Shown in pieces: positions 13,385 to 21,324 of a stretch of 24,042 bases of DNA (its first letter is position 1; every line of letters starts with the position of its first letter). Source of the DNA: Bacteroidota bacterium (GTDB lineage Bacteria; Bacteroidota; Bacteroidia; Bacteroidales; VadinHA17); contig JAEYZD010000041.1 of the NCBI GenBank assembly GCA_023430725.1, forward strand, positions 1 through 24,042, written 5' to 3'. The notes under the pieces were generated by a model. That model saw nothing but the letters and a program-made list of their open reading frames with translations, ran no database searches and had not been told where the DNA came from. A program made the translations under genes and the position numbers.

Positions 13385-16336
13385 ATGAAGGAACAGATCA
13401 CAACCATTGCTGAAGGATTGCAGACCCTTGGTCTTGAGGGTGAGGTGAGGTCGGACATGAGCTCCAGGCTGATGTATGCCACCGATGCCTCAATCTACCG
13501 CGAGGAGCCTCTTGCAGTGGTATGGCCCCGTCATTCGGAGGATCTTAAGAAACTACTTGCGTTTGCCGCGAAGCACAGGATTGGAATCATCCCCAGGGCG
13601 GCGGGGACCTCACTGGCAGGCCAGGTTGTAGGATCAGGAATCGTGGCCGATATTTCACGTCACTTCGGTAAAATACTGGAAATCAATGCCGCAGAGCGAT
13701 GGGTCAGGCTTGAGCCGGGGGTGGTGCCCGATGAGCTGAACGCCATTCTTCGCAGCCACGGTCTGCTGTTCGGACCGGAGACATCGACATCGAGCAGGTG
13801 CAATATAGGCGGCATGATCGGCAACAATGCCTGCGGACTTCATTCTATTGTTTACGGTTCTGTCAGGGATCATATCATTGAGGTCAAAGCCCTGCTGCAC
13901 GACGGTTCTGAGGTTGTTTTCGGGGATCTGACTGAAGAGCAGTACAGGCAGAAATGCACTCTTGATACAGCCGAAGGCCTTATTTACAGGGAGATAGACA
14001 GCATCATGTCAGATGCAGACAACCGTGATTCAATTTTGCGCGATTATCCCGACAGGACCATACCCCGCCGCAACACCGGGTACGCCCTGGATGATCTGCT
14101 TTATGGCGGACCATTCACTTCCGGTTCCGGCCGTTGGATCAACCTGGCGCGACTGATAGCCGGTTCTGAGGGGACCCTGGCAATTGTCACCGAGGCAAAG
14201 CTGGGTCTTGTGCCCCTTCCCCCGCCGGTGAAGGCGCTGGCATGCGTACACCTGCGCAGCCGCAACGATGCCTTCCGGGCAAACCTCATTGCGCTGGGAT
14301 ACAAGCCCTGGGCGGTAGAACTGATGGACAACAACATCCTGAGGCTGGCTGCCACCGTTGAAAGCCAGAAGCGTAACAGGTTCTTCATTGAGGGTGATCC
14401 CGATGCACTGCTGATTGTCGAGTTCTGCGCAGACAACCGCGAAGAGATAACAGCCACGGCAGCAGCAATGGAGGCTGAGATGCGCGCTGTGGGACTGGGT
14501 TATGCCTTCCCGGTGGTCTGGGGCGGAGATGTAAAAAAGGTCTGGGATCTTCGTAAGGCAGGACTGGGAATACTCTCCAACATGCCGGGAGATGCCAAGC
14601 CGATATCGCTGATCGAGGACTGTGCCGTGGATGTTGAAAAGCTGGGCGATTTCGTTGCAGATATAGAGGAGATGCTTGCAGCCTACGGCAAAGAATCTGT
14701 TTATCATGCACATATAGGTACCGGCGAGTTGCATATCAGGCCGTTGATCAACCTCAAGGATGCCTCGGAAGCCGGGCTTCTGCGCACAATAGGTGAAAAG
14801 ACAGCCCTGATTGTCAAGAAGTACCGGGGTTCAATGAGCGGCGAGCATGGCGACGGAAGGCTCAGGGGTGAATTCATACCGCTCATAATCGGAGAGCATA
14901 ACTACCTGCTCAACAAGAGGATAAAAAAGGTTTTCGATCCCCATGGGATTCTTAACCCGGGCAAGATCACCGACACACCTCCCATGGACAGATTCCTGCG
15001 CTATATACCGGGGAAACCGACGCCGGAACTGACAACTTGGTATGACTTTTCAGAATGTGGCGGGGTGGTGCGTGCGGCAGAGAAGTGCAACGGGTCGGGC
15101 GACTGCCGCAAGAGCAGCATCATCGGCGGCCTGATGTGCCCCAGCTACATGGCTACAGGCGATGAGCGTCTGACAACCAGGGCAAGGGCAAACATAATGA
15201 GAGAGATGCTTTATGCCGACAATGCCAACCCGTGGGACAGCCGTGAGATTTACGAGATACTGGACCTTTGCCTTGCCTGCAAGGGTTGCCGGAGCGAGTG
15301 TCCGTCGCAGGTAGACATAGCAAAGCTCAAGTCGGAGTTTCTGCAGCACTACAACGATGTGCACCCGCCGTCGTTGCGGACGCGGATGATTGCCTCGCTG
15401 CCGAAGATTTACAGTCTCTTCTCCTTCATTCCGGGTATATTCAACTTCTTTGCAGCAAACAAGTTCAGCTCACTTATAATCAAGAAGGTGACAGGATTTG
15501 CCTCCGAAAGAAGCATTCCCTTGCTGGCGCCGATGACATTCAGGAGGTGGCTGAAAAGGAATCTCCCAAAAATGAATCCGGCCGCTCCTGCCAGCGAGGT
15601 CTGCCTGTTCATTGATGAGTTCACAAACCACAACGATCTCAGTGCCGGAATTGCCACTGCCAGGCTGCTGACCGGTCTCGGATACCGGATCACGGTTACC
15701 GGGAATGCTGCAAGTGCCAGGACTTATATTTCCAAGGGATTTTTGCGGAAGGCGAAGAAGCTGATTACAAGAAATATTGAAACCTTTGGCCCTCTCGTGA
15801 GCTCGAAACGGCCGCTTGTGGGTATCGAGCCCTCTGCCATATTGGGTTTCAGGGATGAGTTCCCCGATCTGGCCGGAGATAGTTTGCGCCCTGAAGCATT
15901 AAGGCTTGCGCAGAACACCTATACTCTTGAGGAGTTCATTGCCAGAGAGTTCAGTGCAGGAATGATAAAGCGTGAAATGTTCACCGATGAACCGGCAGAG
16001 GTATTGGTTCATGTGCACTGCCAGGAAAAGGCAATCACCACCTCGGCGCCGGTGCTGGCTGCGTTGGGCATTCCTTCAAACTATAAGGTCAGGGAGATAC
16101 CGTCGGGCTGTTGCGGCATGGCCGGCGCCTTCGGGTACGAGAAGGAGCATTACGACCTGTCCCAGAAGGTGGGCGAGCTTGTGCTGTTCCCCGATGTAAG
16201 GGCAGCCGCAGCCGGAACCATCATCGTTGCTCCCGGAACCAGTTGCCGCCATCATGTTAAGGATGGCACGGGGAGAATCGCACTCCATCCTGCTGAAGTG
16301 CTCATCGCTGCGCTCCGAGGAGGCAATAGGCAGTAG
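13385..16336 (+). CDS. FAD-linked oxidase/Fe-S fusion, D-lactate dehydrogenase-like
   Basis: A 983-residue fusion with, in order, an FAD_binding_4 domain (about 40-190, with PRAAGTSLAGQ and NIGGMIGNNACGLHS), a FAD-oxidase C-terminal domain (about 240-540, ending in SGEHGDGRLRGEF and FDPHGILNPGKI), a ferredoxin-like region (CNGSGDC near 569 and CLACKGCRSECP near 628) and a GlpC-like CCG region (GCCGMAGAFGYEKEHYDLS near 908). Relatives oxidise D-lactate, glycolate or 2-hydroxyglutarate and pass electrons on to the membrane or an electron-transfer partner. Odd points: the first CCG motif reads SARTYIS where family members usually have CCGRxxIS, and EPSA replaces EPSC. The last four residues before the stop are encoded by a heptamer repeat. 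It is divergent from the pta operon, fitting lactate-to-acetate metabolism (inference). Confidence 0.9.
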   Translation: MKEQITTIAEGLQTLGLEGEVRSDMSSRLMYATDASIYREEPLAVVWPRHSEDLKKLLAFAAKHRIGIIPRAAGTSLAGQVVGSGIVADISRHFGKILEINAAERWVRLEPGVVPDELNAILRSHGLLFGPETSTSSRCNIGGMIGNNACGLHSIVYGSVRDHIIEVKALLHDGSEVVFGDLTEEQYRQKCTLDTAEGLIYREIDSIMSDADNRDSILRDYPDRTIPRRNTGYALDDLLYGGPFTSGSGRWINLARLIAGSEGTLAIVTEAKLGLVPLPPPVKALACVHLRSRNDAFRANLIALGYKPWAVELMDNNILRLAATVESQKRNRFFIEGDPDALLIVEFCADNREEITATAAAMEAEMRAVGLGYAFPVVWGGDVKKVWDLRKAGLGILSNMPGDAKPISLIEDCAVDVEKLGDFVADIEEMLAAYGKESVYHAHIGTGELHIRPLINLKDASEAGLLRTIGEKTALIVKKYRGSMSGEHGDGRLRGEFIPLIIGEHNYLLNKRIKKVFDPHGILNPGKITDTPPMDRFLRYIPGKPTPELTTWYDFSECGGVVRAAEKCNGSGDCRKSSIIGGLMCPSYMATGDERLTTRARANIMREMLYADNANPWDSREIYEILDLCLACKGCRSECPSQVDIAKLKSEFLQHYNDVHPPSLRTRMIASLPKIYSLFSFIPGIFNFFAANKFSSLIIKKVTGFASERSIPLLAPMTFRRWLKRNLPKMNPAAPASEVCLFIDEFTNHNDLSAGIATARLLTGLGYRITVTGNAASARTYISKGFLRKAKKLITRNIETFGPLVSSKRPLVGIEPSAILGFRDEFPDLAGDSLRPEALRLAQNTYTLEEFIAREFSAGMIKREMFTDEPAEVLVHVHCQEKAITTSAPVLAALGIPSNYKVREIPSGCCGMAGAFGYEKEHYDLSQKVGELVLFPDVRAAAAGTIIVAPGTSCRHHVKDGTGRIALHPAEVLIAALRGGNRQ

Positions 16337-16343
16337 GCAGTAG
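16321..16343 (+). repeat. Heptamer array overlapping the oxidase stop codon
   Basis: Units AGGCAAT, AGGCAGT, AGGCAGT, then AG. The CDS reads into the array: its final codons are GGC AAT AGG CAG and its TAG stop (16334-16336) spans the second and third units. Confidence 0.8.
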
Positions 16344-16390
16344 TCTGATTTACTGCATAATATGCAGATTCTACCTGGATATTGTCAACA

Positions 16391-16421
16391 CTATTGCCTA
16401 ATGCCTTTTGCCTATTGCCTA
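16391..16421 (-). repeat. Heptamer array, inverted, at the nitrilase-family stop codon
   Basis: On the minus strand: TAGGCAA, TAGGCAA, AAGGCAT, TAGGCAA, TAG. The first TAG is the stop codon of the nitrilase-family gene. With 16321-16343 it forms an inverted pair around about 47 bases of unrelated DNA. Confidence 0.8.
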
Positions 16422-17186
16422 AAGCAATTCAAACGGATCCGCGTCCAGCCAGATGGGCATATCCTCACGGTATTTGTCAAGATATTCGCGGGAGAGAACG
16501 GCAGAGACAACCCCCTCGGCACCGGGCTCCAGATAGGCAAGCAGATCGCCTTTAGGGCCGATGATTGCAGAATCGCCTGTGTATGAGGTGCCGTCGGGAT
16601 TGACCCCCACACGGTTCACCCCTATTACATAACACTGGTTCTCTATAGCCCGGGCCACCAGCAGCGCTTTCCAGACTGAGCTGCGGACAGAGGGCCAGTT
16701 GGCCGAATAGATTAGAACATCAGTGTCTCCACGGTTTCTTGACCAGACCGGGAAGCGCAGATCATAGCAAACCTGCAGGTTGAAGCTGAACTCGCAGTAA
16801 GGCACCTCAACACGTTTATTGCCACGACTGTAAACAGTGTGTTCACCACTCATTGTATGGAGATGTCGCTTGTCGTAAAAGGTTACTTCGCCGTCAGGAT
16901 TAACAAAGATCAAGCGGTTGTAATATCGGCTCTCCTCTCCAATGATAACGGACCCGCAGAGGGCAAAACCACCTGCAGCGGCCCGTTCCTTCATCCACCT
17001 GACAGTCGGGCCATCCATAGCCTCGGCAAGGGGTGCAGGATTCATAGTGAAGCCTGTAGTGAACATCTCGGGCAGCACCACTATTCCGCTGCCGGGAGCG
17101 GCAGTATCAAGCAGGGAAGAGATATGCGCCAGATTGGCATCGCGCTCCTCCCACTTCAGTCCGCACTGTACTATAGTTGCTTTCAT
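16419..17186 (-). CDS. Carbon-nitrogen hydrolase, omega-amidase (YafV/Nit2)-like
   Basis: The 255-residue cytosolic enzyme belongs to the nitrilase superfamily. The catalytic triad is readable: Glu40 in VVLPEMFTTGF, Lys106 in YDKRHLH and Cys140 in LQVCYDLRFPVW. The TTGFTMNP stretch and FYDKRHLHTMSGEH are typical of the branch containing E. coli YafV and Nit2-type omega-amidases, which hydrolyse alpha-ketoglutaramate or alpha-ketosuccinamate, or serve methionine salvage. The exact substrate is inference. A -7-like TATCTTTA on the minus strand at 17204-17211 could start its transcript, just after the terminator region of the preceding gene. Its stop codon belongs to an inverted heptamer array. 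Confidence 0.9.
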   Translation of the reverse strand: MKATIVQCGLKWEERDANLAHISSLLDTAAPGSGIVVLPEMFTTGFTMNPAPLAEAMDGPTVRWMKERAAAGGFALCGSVIIGEESRYYNRLIFVNPDGEVTFYDKRHLHTMSGEHTVYSRGNKRVEVPYCEFSFNLQVCYDLRFPVWSRNRGDTDVLIYSANWPSVRSSVWKALLVARAIENQCYVIGVNRVGVNPDGTSYTGDSAIIGPKGDLLAYLEPGAEGVVSAVLSREYLDKYREDMPIWLDADPFELL

Positions 17187-17284
17187 TGATTCAAAACTAC
17201 ATATAAAGATACGAAGTTACCTTTATAAAACAGCACCGGTGCCGTTCTGTTCAGCCGTTAAAGCTAGAGACACCCCCATAAAAC

Positions 17285-17308
17285 AAAAAACAGGCCGGTG
17301 GCCTGTTT
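17285..17308 (-). terminator. Terminator after the unrecognised membrane-anchored gene
   Basis: On the minus strand AAACAGGCC (17308-17300) pairs with GGCCTGTTT (17296-17288) around an ACC loop, ending in a run of six T residues. It lies 20 bases after the stop of the 387-residue gene and separates it from the nitrilase-family gene. Confidence 0.88.
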
Positions 17309-17327
17309 CCTGCTGTTAGTCAATGTT

Positions 17328-18491
17328 CTACTTACCGGCCGTCTCAGCCTGGTATTCGCTGAAGATATTTGTAATCAGCGGCTTGTAGTACAACCAGAAG
17401 AACCTCCTGGGATCATTTTGGTTGTCTGAATAGAGGAATGCTTTTCCGACCTTCTGGATGTTCTTCAGTCTGGCTGTCCAGAACGGGATGTCGTTGTTTG
17501 CAAAATCGCCAGCAAAATAATAAGTGCGCTGTGTCAGCGGCTCCCTTGTGACTGCCGGGAATACAGCCTTCAGGTCGTTCGCAAGGAGCAGTGTGTCTCC
17601 GGCGGGTGTTGTGTTCAGCACGAACTCGGATATGACTGTATTCTGTCCTGGATCGATTATGTCGAAGCTGTTTGCAAATGTCACATTTTCAGGCACTCCG
17701 AATTTTGATGCATCGGCACTGTTGGTTCGTATGACAGGATAGGAGGATGTGAGATGGGTTCCCTCTTCCAGCACGATGATTCCGTTTTCCTTAAGCAGTA
17801 CGACGCCGGATTTGGTGAATGTCCAGGGTTCTCCGTACTGTTTTCTATAGAGTGCCGGCATCCATGCAGGCACCGCATGCTGTGATACGGTATCGAGTGT
17901 TTTGTAATACTGGCCCATCCATCCGGATGATGAAACACCTATCAGTTCCTCTGTTTTGAATTTTTCAAGCCCTGCGGTAGGATAGTCAAACGTGTTGTAT
18001 TCGAGCAGCACCAGCTTATCGCGCCTCTTCATCTCCACAAGCAGGAGGTAGTCGTTGTTGTTCAGTCCGCCGTAAAGCTTGCGAGACCTGCGTGTCTTCT
18101 TTATCCCCTGGTACCAGTCGTTGAAAAAGACGCCATAGGTGTCGGCATAATAAAGGACGTCATTATTGTCTGCAAGTTCAATAAGCTCAGTAAGCCGGAA
18201 ATCCTTTTTCCTGAACTGTTTCTCCCTGACCGGCCTGAGAGGCTCGAAACCGTAGTAATCTTTTGCAGCTGAGTAGCTTCCCCCCTTGTCTCCTCTCACG
18301 AATCTTGAATTTGTAAGGGTATAGACGAACGAACGGTGGCCCAGTCTGTCAAGTGTCGGAACGGTTTTGTCAAGTATAACTACATCGATCGGCTTTTTTT
18401 CCTGGAAAGCCCATCTGATGAAGCTCACAGCCGGTATAAGCAGCAGGACTGCCAGAATAGACAAGGTGATGATCAGCAGAGGTTTTTTCAT
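17328..18491 (-). CDS. Membrane-anchored protein of unrecognised function
   Basis: I do not recognise this 387-residue protein. An N-terminal hydrophobic segment (about 4-27, after MKK) could be an uncleaved anchor or signal peptide, so the rest is probably outside the cytoplasmic membrane. It continues with PIDVVILDKTVPTLDRLGHRSFVYTLTNSRFV, NDVLYYADTYGVFFNDWYQG and RDKLVLLEYNTFDYPTAGLEKFKTEELIGVSSSGWMGQYY. VVILDKTV and ADTYGVF look like beta-strand/loop segments of an alpha/beta domain, perhaps similar to a glutamine-amidotransferase-like fold; that is only a guess. No catalytic triad or lipobox is apparent. It is monocistronic, with a strong terminator, and divergent from rarA. I believe similar proteins occur in other Bacteroidota. 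Confidence 0.85.
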   Translation of the reverse strand: MKKPLLIITLSILAVLLLIPAVSFIRWAFQEKKPIDVVILDKTVPTLDRLGHRSFVYTLTNSRFVRGDKGGSYSAAKDYYGFEPLRPVREKQFRKKDFRLTELIELADNNDVLYYADTYGVFFNDWYQGIKKTRRSRKLYGGLNNNDYLLLVEMKRRDKLVLLEYNTFDYPTAGLEKFKTEELIGVSSSGWMGQYYKTLDTVSQHAVPAWMPALYRKQYGEPWTFTKSGVVLLKENGIIVLEEGTHLTSSYPVIRTNSADASKFGVPENVTFANSFDIIDPGQNTVISEFVLNTTPAGDTLLLANDLKAVFPAVTREPLTQRTYYFAGDFANNDIPFWTARLKNIQKVGKAFLYSDNQNDPRRFFWLYYKPLITNIFSEYQAETAGK

Positions 18492-18684
18492 AGTTACCGG
18501 AATTTGAATAATATCCTGTTACTAAACGAATTCTTAAGACAAACAGTATGCGTGACATGAAATTTACCTGCTAAAAGTATTATTTTTTTTCCTTACGAGA
18601 AAATTATTTTCGTGAAAGTGCCAAAAAATGTGACGATGCAAGCGTTTTTGTGATAATTTGCAGGGTATTTAGTCAAATTGCCAT

Positions 18685-19986
18685 ATGTTTTCTAATCAGC
18701 CACTTGCAGACAGGTTAAGACCGCGATCACTAGAGGAGTTTGCCGGACAGGATCACCTGGTGGGCAGCGACGGGGTGCTCCGCAAGGTGATAGAATCCGG
18801 GAATGTGCCGTCGTTCATTCTGTGGGGTCCTCCCGGGGTTGGCAAGACCACCCTGGCAAGGATAGTAGCATCGAAACTGGAGCGTTCCTTCTTTCAGCTC
18901 AGTGCAGTTCACAGCGGTGTGAAAGAGGTTCGCGAGACCATAGAGAAGGCCAGGAGTCAGCAATTCTTCGGCAAGCCGAACCCTATACTTTTCATCGATG
19001 AGATCCACCGCTTCAACAAATCGCAGCAGGACTCGCTTCTGGGCGCAGTTGAACAGGGTGTGATAACCCTGATCGGCGCCACCACGGAGAATCCATCATT
19101 TGAGGTCATCTCCCCGCTCCTCTCCAGGTGCCAGGTTTATGTTCTGAAACCGCTTGATGATGAAATCCTCAGGCAGCTTGTAGACAAGGCGCTGGCAACC
19201 GACTTCTATCTTTCCAGGTACAAGACCAGGGTAGATGAATATGAGGCGCTTATACGCGTCAGCGGCGGTGATGCTCGCAAGCTGTACAACGCCCTGGAGC
19301 TGACTGTCTCACTCGAAGCCGAGAAGGGCAGTGAAGAGATTGTCATCACCGATGAACTGGTTCTCAGCCACGTGCAGCAGAACCTGGCCATGTACGACAA
19401 GAACGGGGAGCAGCATTTTGACATAATTTCGGCATTCATCAAGTCGCTTCGCGGCTCCGATCCGAATGCCGCGATTTACTGGCTTGCCAGGATGGTCGAG
19501 GGTGGTGAGGATGTTAAGTTCATCGCCCGACGGATGGTTATTCTCGCTGCGGAGGATATCGGCCTTGCCAATCCCAATGCCCTGCTGCTTGCACAGGCAT
19601 GCTTCAATGCGGTCAACCTGGTTGGCTGGCCGGAGTCGCGCATAATACTTGCCGAAGCAGCCGTCTACCTTGCAACCTCGCCAAAGAGCAACGCCTCATA
19701 TATGGCCATCGAGAAAGCGATAGCTGCGGTACATCTGCACGGCGATCTCCCGGTGCCGCTCCACCTGCGCAACGCTCCCACCCGTCTGATGAAGGACCTC
19801 GGCTATCACAAGGGATACCGGTATGCTCACGACTTCGAAGGGAACTTCGTGGAAGACAACTACCTGCCGGAAGAGATTTCAGGAACACTCTTTTATGAAC
19901 CAGGAATCAACACCCGTGAGCTTGAAATCCGCAAGCAGCTCGCCGCAAGATGGCAGAAGATTTATAAATACAATCCTGATAAATAG
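18685..19986 (+). CDS. rarA: Replication-associated recombination protein A (RarA/MgsA)
   Basis: AAA+ ATPase of the clamp-loader clade that acts at stalled replication forks with SSB and RecA. The product has 433 residues, the usual length. Visible: the PLADRLRPRSLEEFAGQ opening typical of RarA/WHIP proteins, Walker A GPPGVGKTT (48-56), Walker B ILFIDE (101-106) followed by IHRFNKSQQD, sensor 1 GATTENPSFE (131-140) and the arginine-finger segment LLSRC. The C-terminal SDPNAAIYWLARMVEGGED and AAEDIGLANP blocks are the MgsA_C tetramerisation region. It is transcribed alone from a 193-base divergent region; no exact TAnnTTTG box is seen directly upstream. Confidence 0.97.
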   Translation: MFSNQPLADRLRPRSLEEFAGQDHLVGSDGVLRKVIESGNVPSFILWGPPGVGKTTLARIVASKLERSFFQLSAVHSGVKEVRETIEKARSQQFFGKPNPILFIDEIHRFNKSQQDSLLGAVEQGVITLIGATTENPSFEVISPLLSRCQVYVLKPLDDEILRQLVDKALATDFYLSRYKTRVDEYEALIRVSGGDARKLYNALELTVSLEAEKGSEEIVITDELVLSHVQQNLAMYDKNGEQHFDIISAFIKSLRGSDPNAAIYWLARMVEGGEDVKFIARRMVILAAEDIGLANPNALLLAQACFNAVNLVGWPESRIILAEAAVYLATSPKSNASYMAIEKAIAAVHLHGDLPVPLHLRNAPTRLMKDLGYHKGYRYAHDFEGNFVEDNYLPEEISGTLFYEPGINTRELEIRKQLAARWQKIYKYNPDK

Positions 19987-20091
19987 AAAAATTATTAATA
20001 ATTTAGCTTCGAAATGTCTCGTCCTGATGAAAGATTTATCTCAATCAGAACATTAGTTAACATATCTTAATAACTAAACAAACAAAATGTT

Positions 20092-20793
20092 ATGAAAAAA
20101 CTATTTACTCTTCTGGCAGCTATAATGGTGGTATCGGTCTGCAGTGCCCAGTCGCTGGATGAGATTACAAACAAGTATTATGCAGCAAACGGACTGGAGA
20201 ACCTGGAGAAGGCACAGACCATTGTCATCAAGGGAATCGCAAGCCAGATGGGGATGGAATTGCCGCTTACCATCATGGTCAAGAAGCCCAACAAGGTAAA
20301 GATCCTGCAGGAGTTCAACGGAATGGAGATCGTCATGGCATATGACGGAGAGAAAGCCTACATGATTAATCCAATGACCGGTTCAACTGATGCGGTTGAA
20401 ATACCGGAGGAACAGGCAGCCAGTGTGAAGGAATACAATCTTTTCCGCGACACCTTCATGGAGAGTTTCAAGGCCGGACGGGTGACCCTCGTCGGGGAAG
20501 AAGCCGTGGAAGGGAAGCCTGCATTCAAGCTTACGATGAAGAGCGAGGCGGGTGCAGTCACGACCTATTTCATTGACAAGGAGACTTATCTTACTGTAAA
20601 ATCTGTTCAGACTGTCAGCCAGATGGGACAGGAGATGGAAGTAGAGTCCTACTCGAAAGAGCATAAGGTCATCAACGGCGTCACATTCGCAACGGTGATC
20701 ACCCAGTTTGTCAACGGAGCTGAGATGGGAGGAATCAAGTTTGAATCGATCGAGATTGACACTCCGATTGAAGACTCTGTGTTTAAATTGTAG
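20092..20793 (+). CDS. Secreted LolA-fold-like outer-membrane lipoprotein-sorting type protein
   Basis: A 233-residue exported protein. MKKLFTLLAAIMVVSVCSAQ is a signal peptide, with likely cleavage before or at the Gln and no lipobox. The mature part opens with SLDEITNKYYAANGLENLEKAQTIVIKG, the 'ANGG-type' start seen in many Bacteroidota LolA-like proteins. It then forms an alternating beta pattern (PLTIMVKKPNKVKILQEFNGMEIVMAYDGEKAYMINP, GKPAFKLTMKSEAGAVTTYFIDKETYLTVKSVQ) that fits the open barrel of LolA/LolB. A periplasmic carrier of lipids or lipoproteins is plausible; the substrate is unknown. A structured palindromic element follows immediately after the stop. Confidence 0.8.
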   Translation: MKKLFTLLAAIMVVSVCSAQSLDEITNKYYAANGLENLEKAQTIVIKGIASQMGMELPLTIMVKKPNKVKILQEFNGMEIVMAYDGEKAYMINPMTGSTDAVEIPEEQAASVKEYNLFRDTFMESFKAGRVTLVGEEAVEGKPAFKLTMKSEAGAVTTYFIDKETYLTVKSVQTVSQMGQEMEVESYSKEHKVINGVTFATVITQFVNGAEMGGIKFESIEIDTPIEDSVFKL

Positions 20794-20797
20794 CAGA

Positions 20798-20887
20798 GAC
20801 AGGTCTGAGACCCGGAGTTGCATGTCCGGTAACAATCTGCATTAATCAACCGCAGTGACAGGTCTCAGACCTGTCGTTACCAGGACA
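20798..20887. repeat. Palindromic element foldable as a three-way junction
   Basis: An outer stem pairs 20823-20833 with 20876-20887 (11 bp, one bulged A). It encloses a 4-bp hairpin (20837-20840 with 20852-20855) and the near-perfect palindrome GACAGGTCTCAGACCTGTC (20857-20875). The upstream GACAGGTCTGAGACC (20798-20812) is a perfect 15-base complement of 20861-20875, so two exclusive pairings exist. It sits between the LolA-like gene and the rnpB terminator. Confidence 0.6.
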
Positions 20888-20906
20888 CGACAATATCCTA
20901 TATATC

Positions 20907-20937
20907 AAAAAGATGCCGCCCTCACCGGGCGGCATCT
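20907..20937 (-). terminator. Terminator of rnpB
   Basis: An 11-bp perfect stem, AGATGCCGCCC/GGGCGGCATCT (20911-20921 with 20927-20937), with a five-base loop. On the minus strand it is followed by TTTT (20910-20907). It lies a few bases after the 3' end of the RNase P RNA. Confidence 0.88.
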
Positions 20938-20944
20938 CTGTTTT

Positions 20945-21319
20945 ACAGGCAGGCCTGTAAGCCGGGTTCTGTCGGGGTGCGGTTCCTGCAAGAGGATTTT
21001 GCCTCCCGGTCCGTCATTTATCTGGCCCCGTCATTGCTGGTGGGGTCTTACGACCTACCCCCCGGCTCGGGCGAGCAGCCCTCAGACGCCGGTATACATG
21101 GTCTTTCAACCCATCGGGTGTACGGCTCGCGACGTCACCGCCGCGACCGGTGAGCTCTTACCTCACCTTTTCACCATTTCCCCGCCCGGAGGCGAGGCTG
21201 TTGTTTTCTGTTACACTGCCATACCCTTTCGGATATCTTCCCGTTAGGAAGGATGGCGCTCTCTGTTGCCCGGACTTTCCTCGCCGACACAAGTGTCGGA
21301 GCGACGGACCGGCCTGCCA
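20945..21319 (-). ncRNA. rnpB: RNase P RNA (bacterial type A)
   Basis: The catalytic RNA of RNase P, which matures tRNA 5' ends. On the minus strand the universal GAGGAAAGTCCGGGC lies at 21282-21268 and the 3' conserved ACAGAACCCGGCTTACAG at 20972-20955. The ends pair as helix P1 (GGCAGGCC 21318-21311 with GGCCTGCC 20955-20948). P3 appears as CCGACAC/GTGTCGG, and GGTCGTAAGACC is near 21060. The length of about 375 nt is normal. The 5' end is set by P1 and by a -7 box at 21325-21332; both ends are good to a few bases. Open frames across this region are accidental. Confidence 0.97.
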
Positions 21320-21324
21320 GGATG

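Noticed and set aside
14030..14734. Open frame of 234 codons on the minus strand inside the oxidase gene
   Set aside because: It lies wholly within a well-conserved enzyme on the other strand, has no recognisable domain and is rich in residues expected from a complementary-strand shadow.
18590..18620. Imperfect palindrome around AAAATTATTTT upstream of rarA
   Set aside because: The arms (ACGAG/CGTG) are unequal and the core is simple AT-rich sequence, so chance is a sufficient explanation.
20855..21247. Open frame of 130 codons on the plus strand
   Set aside because: It runs antisense through the conserved core of RNase P RNA and the rnpB terminator; its residues follow the RNA's conserved blocks.
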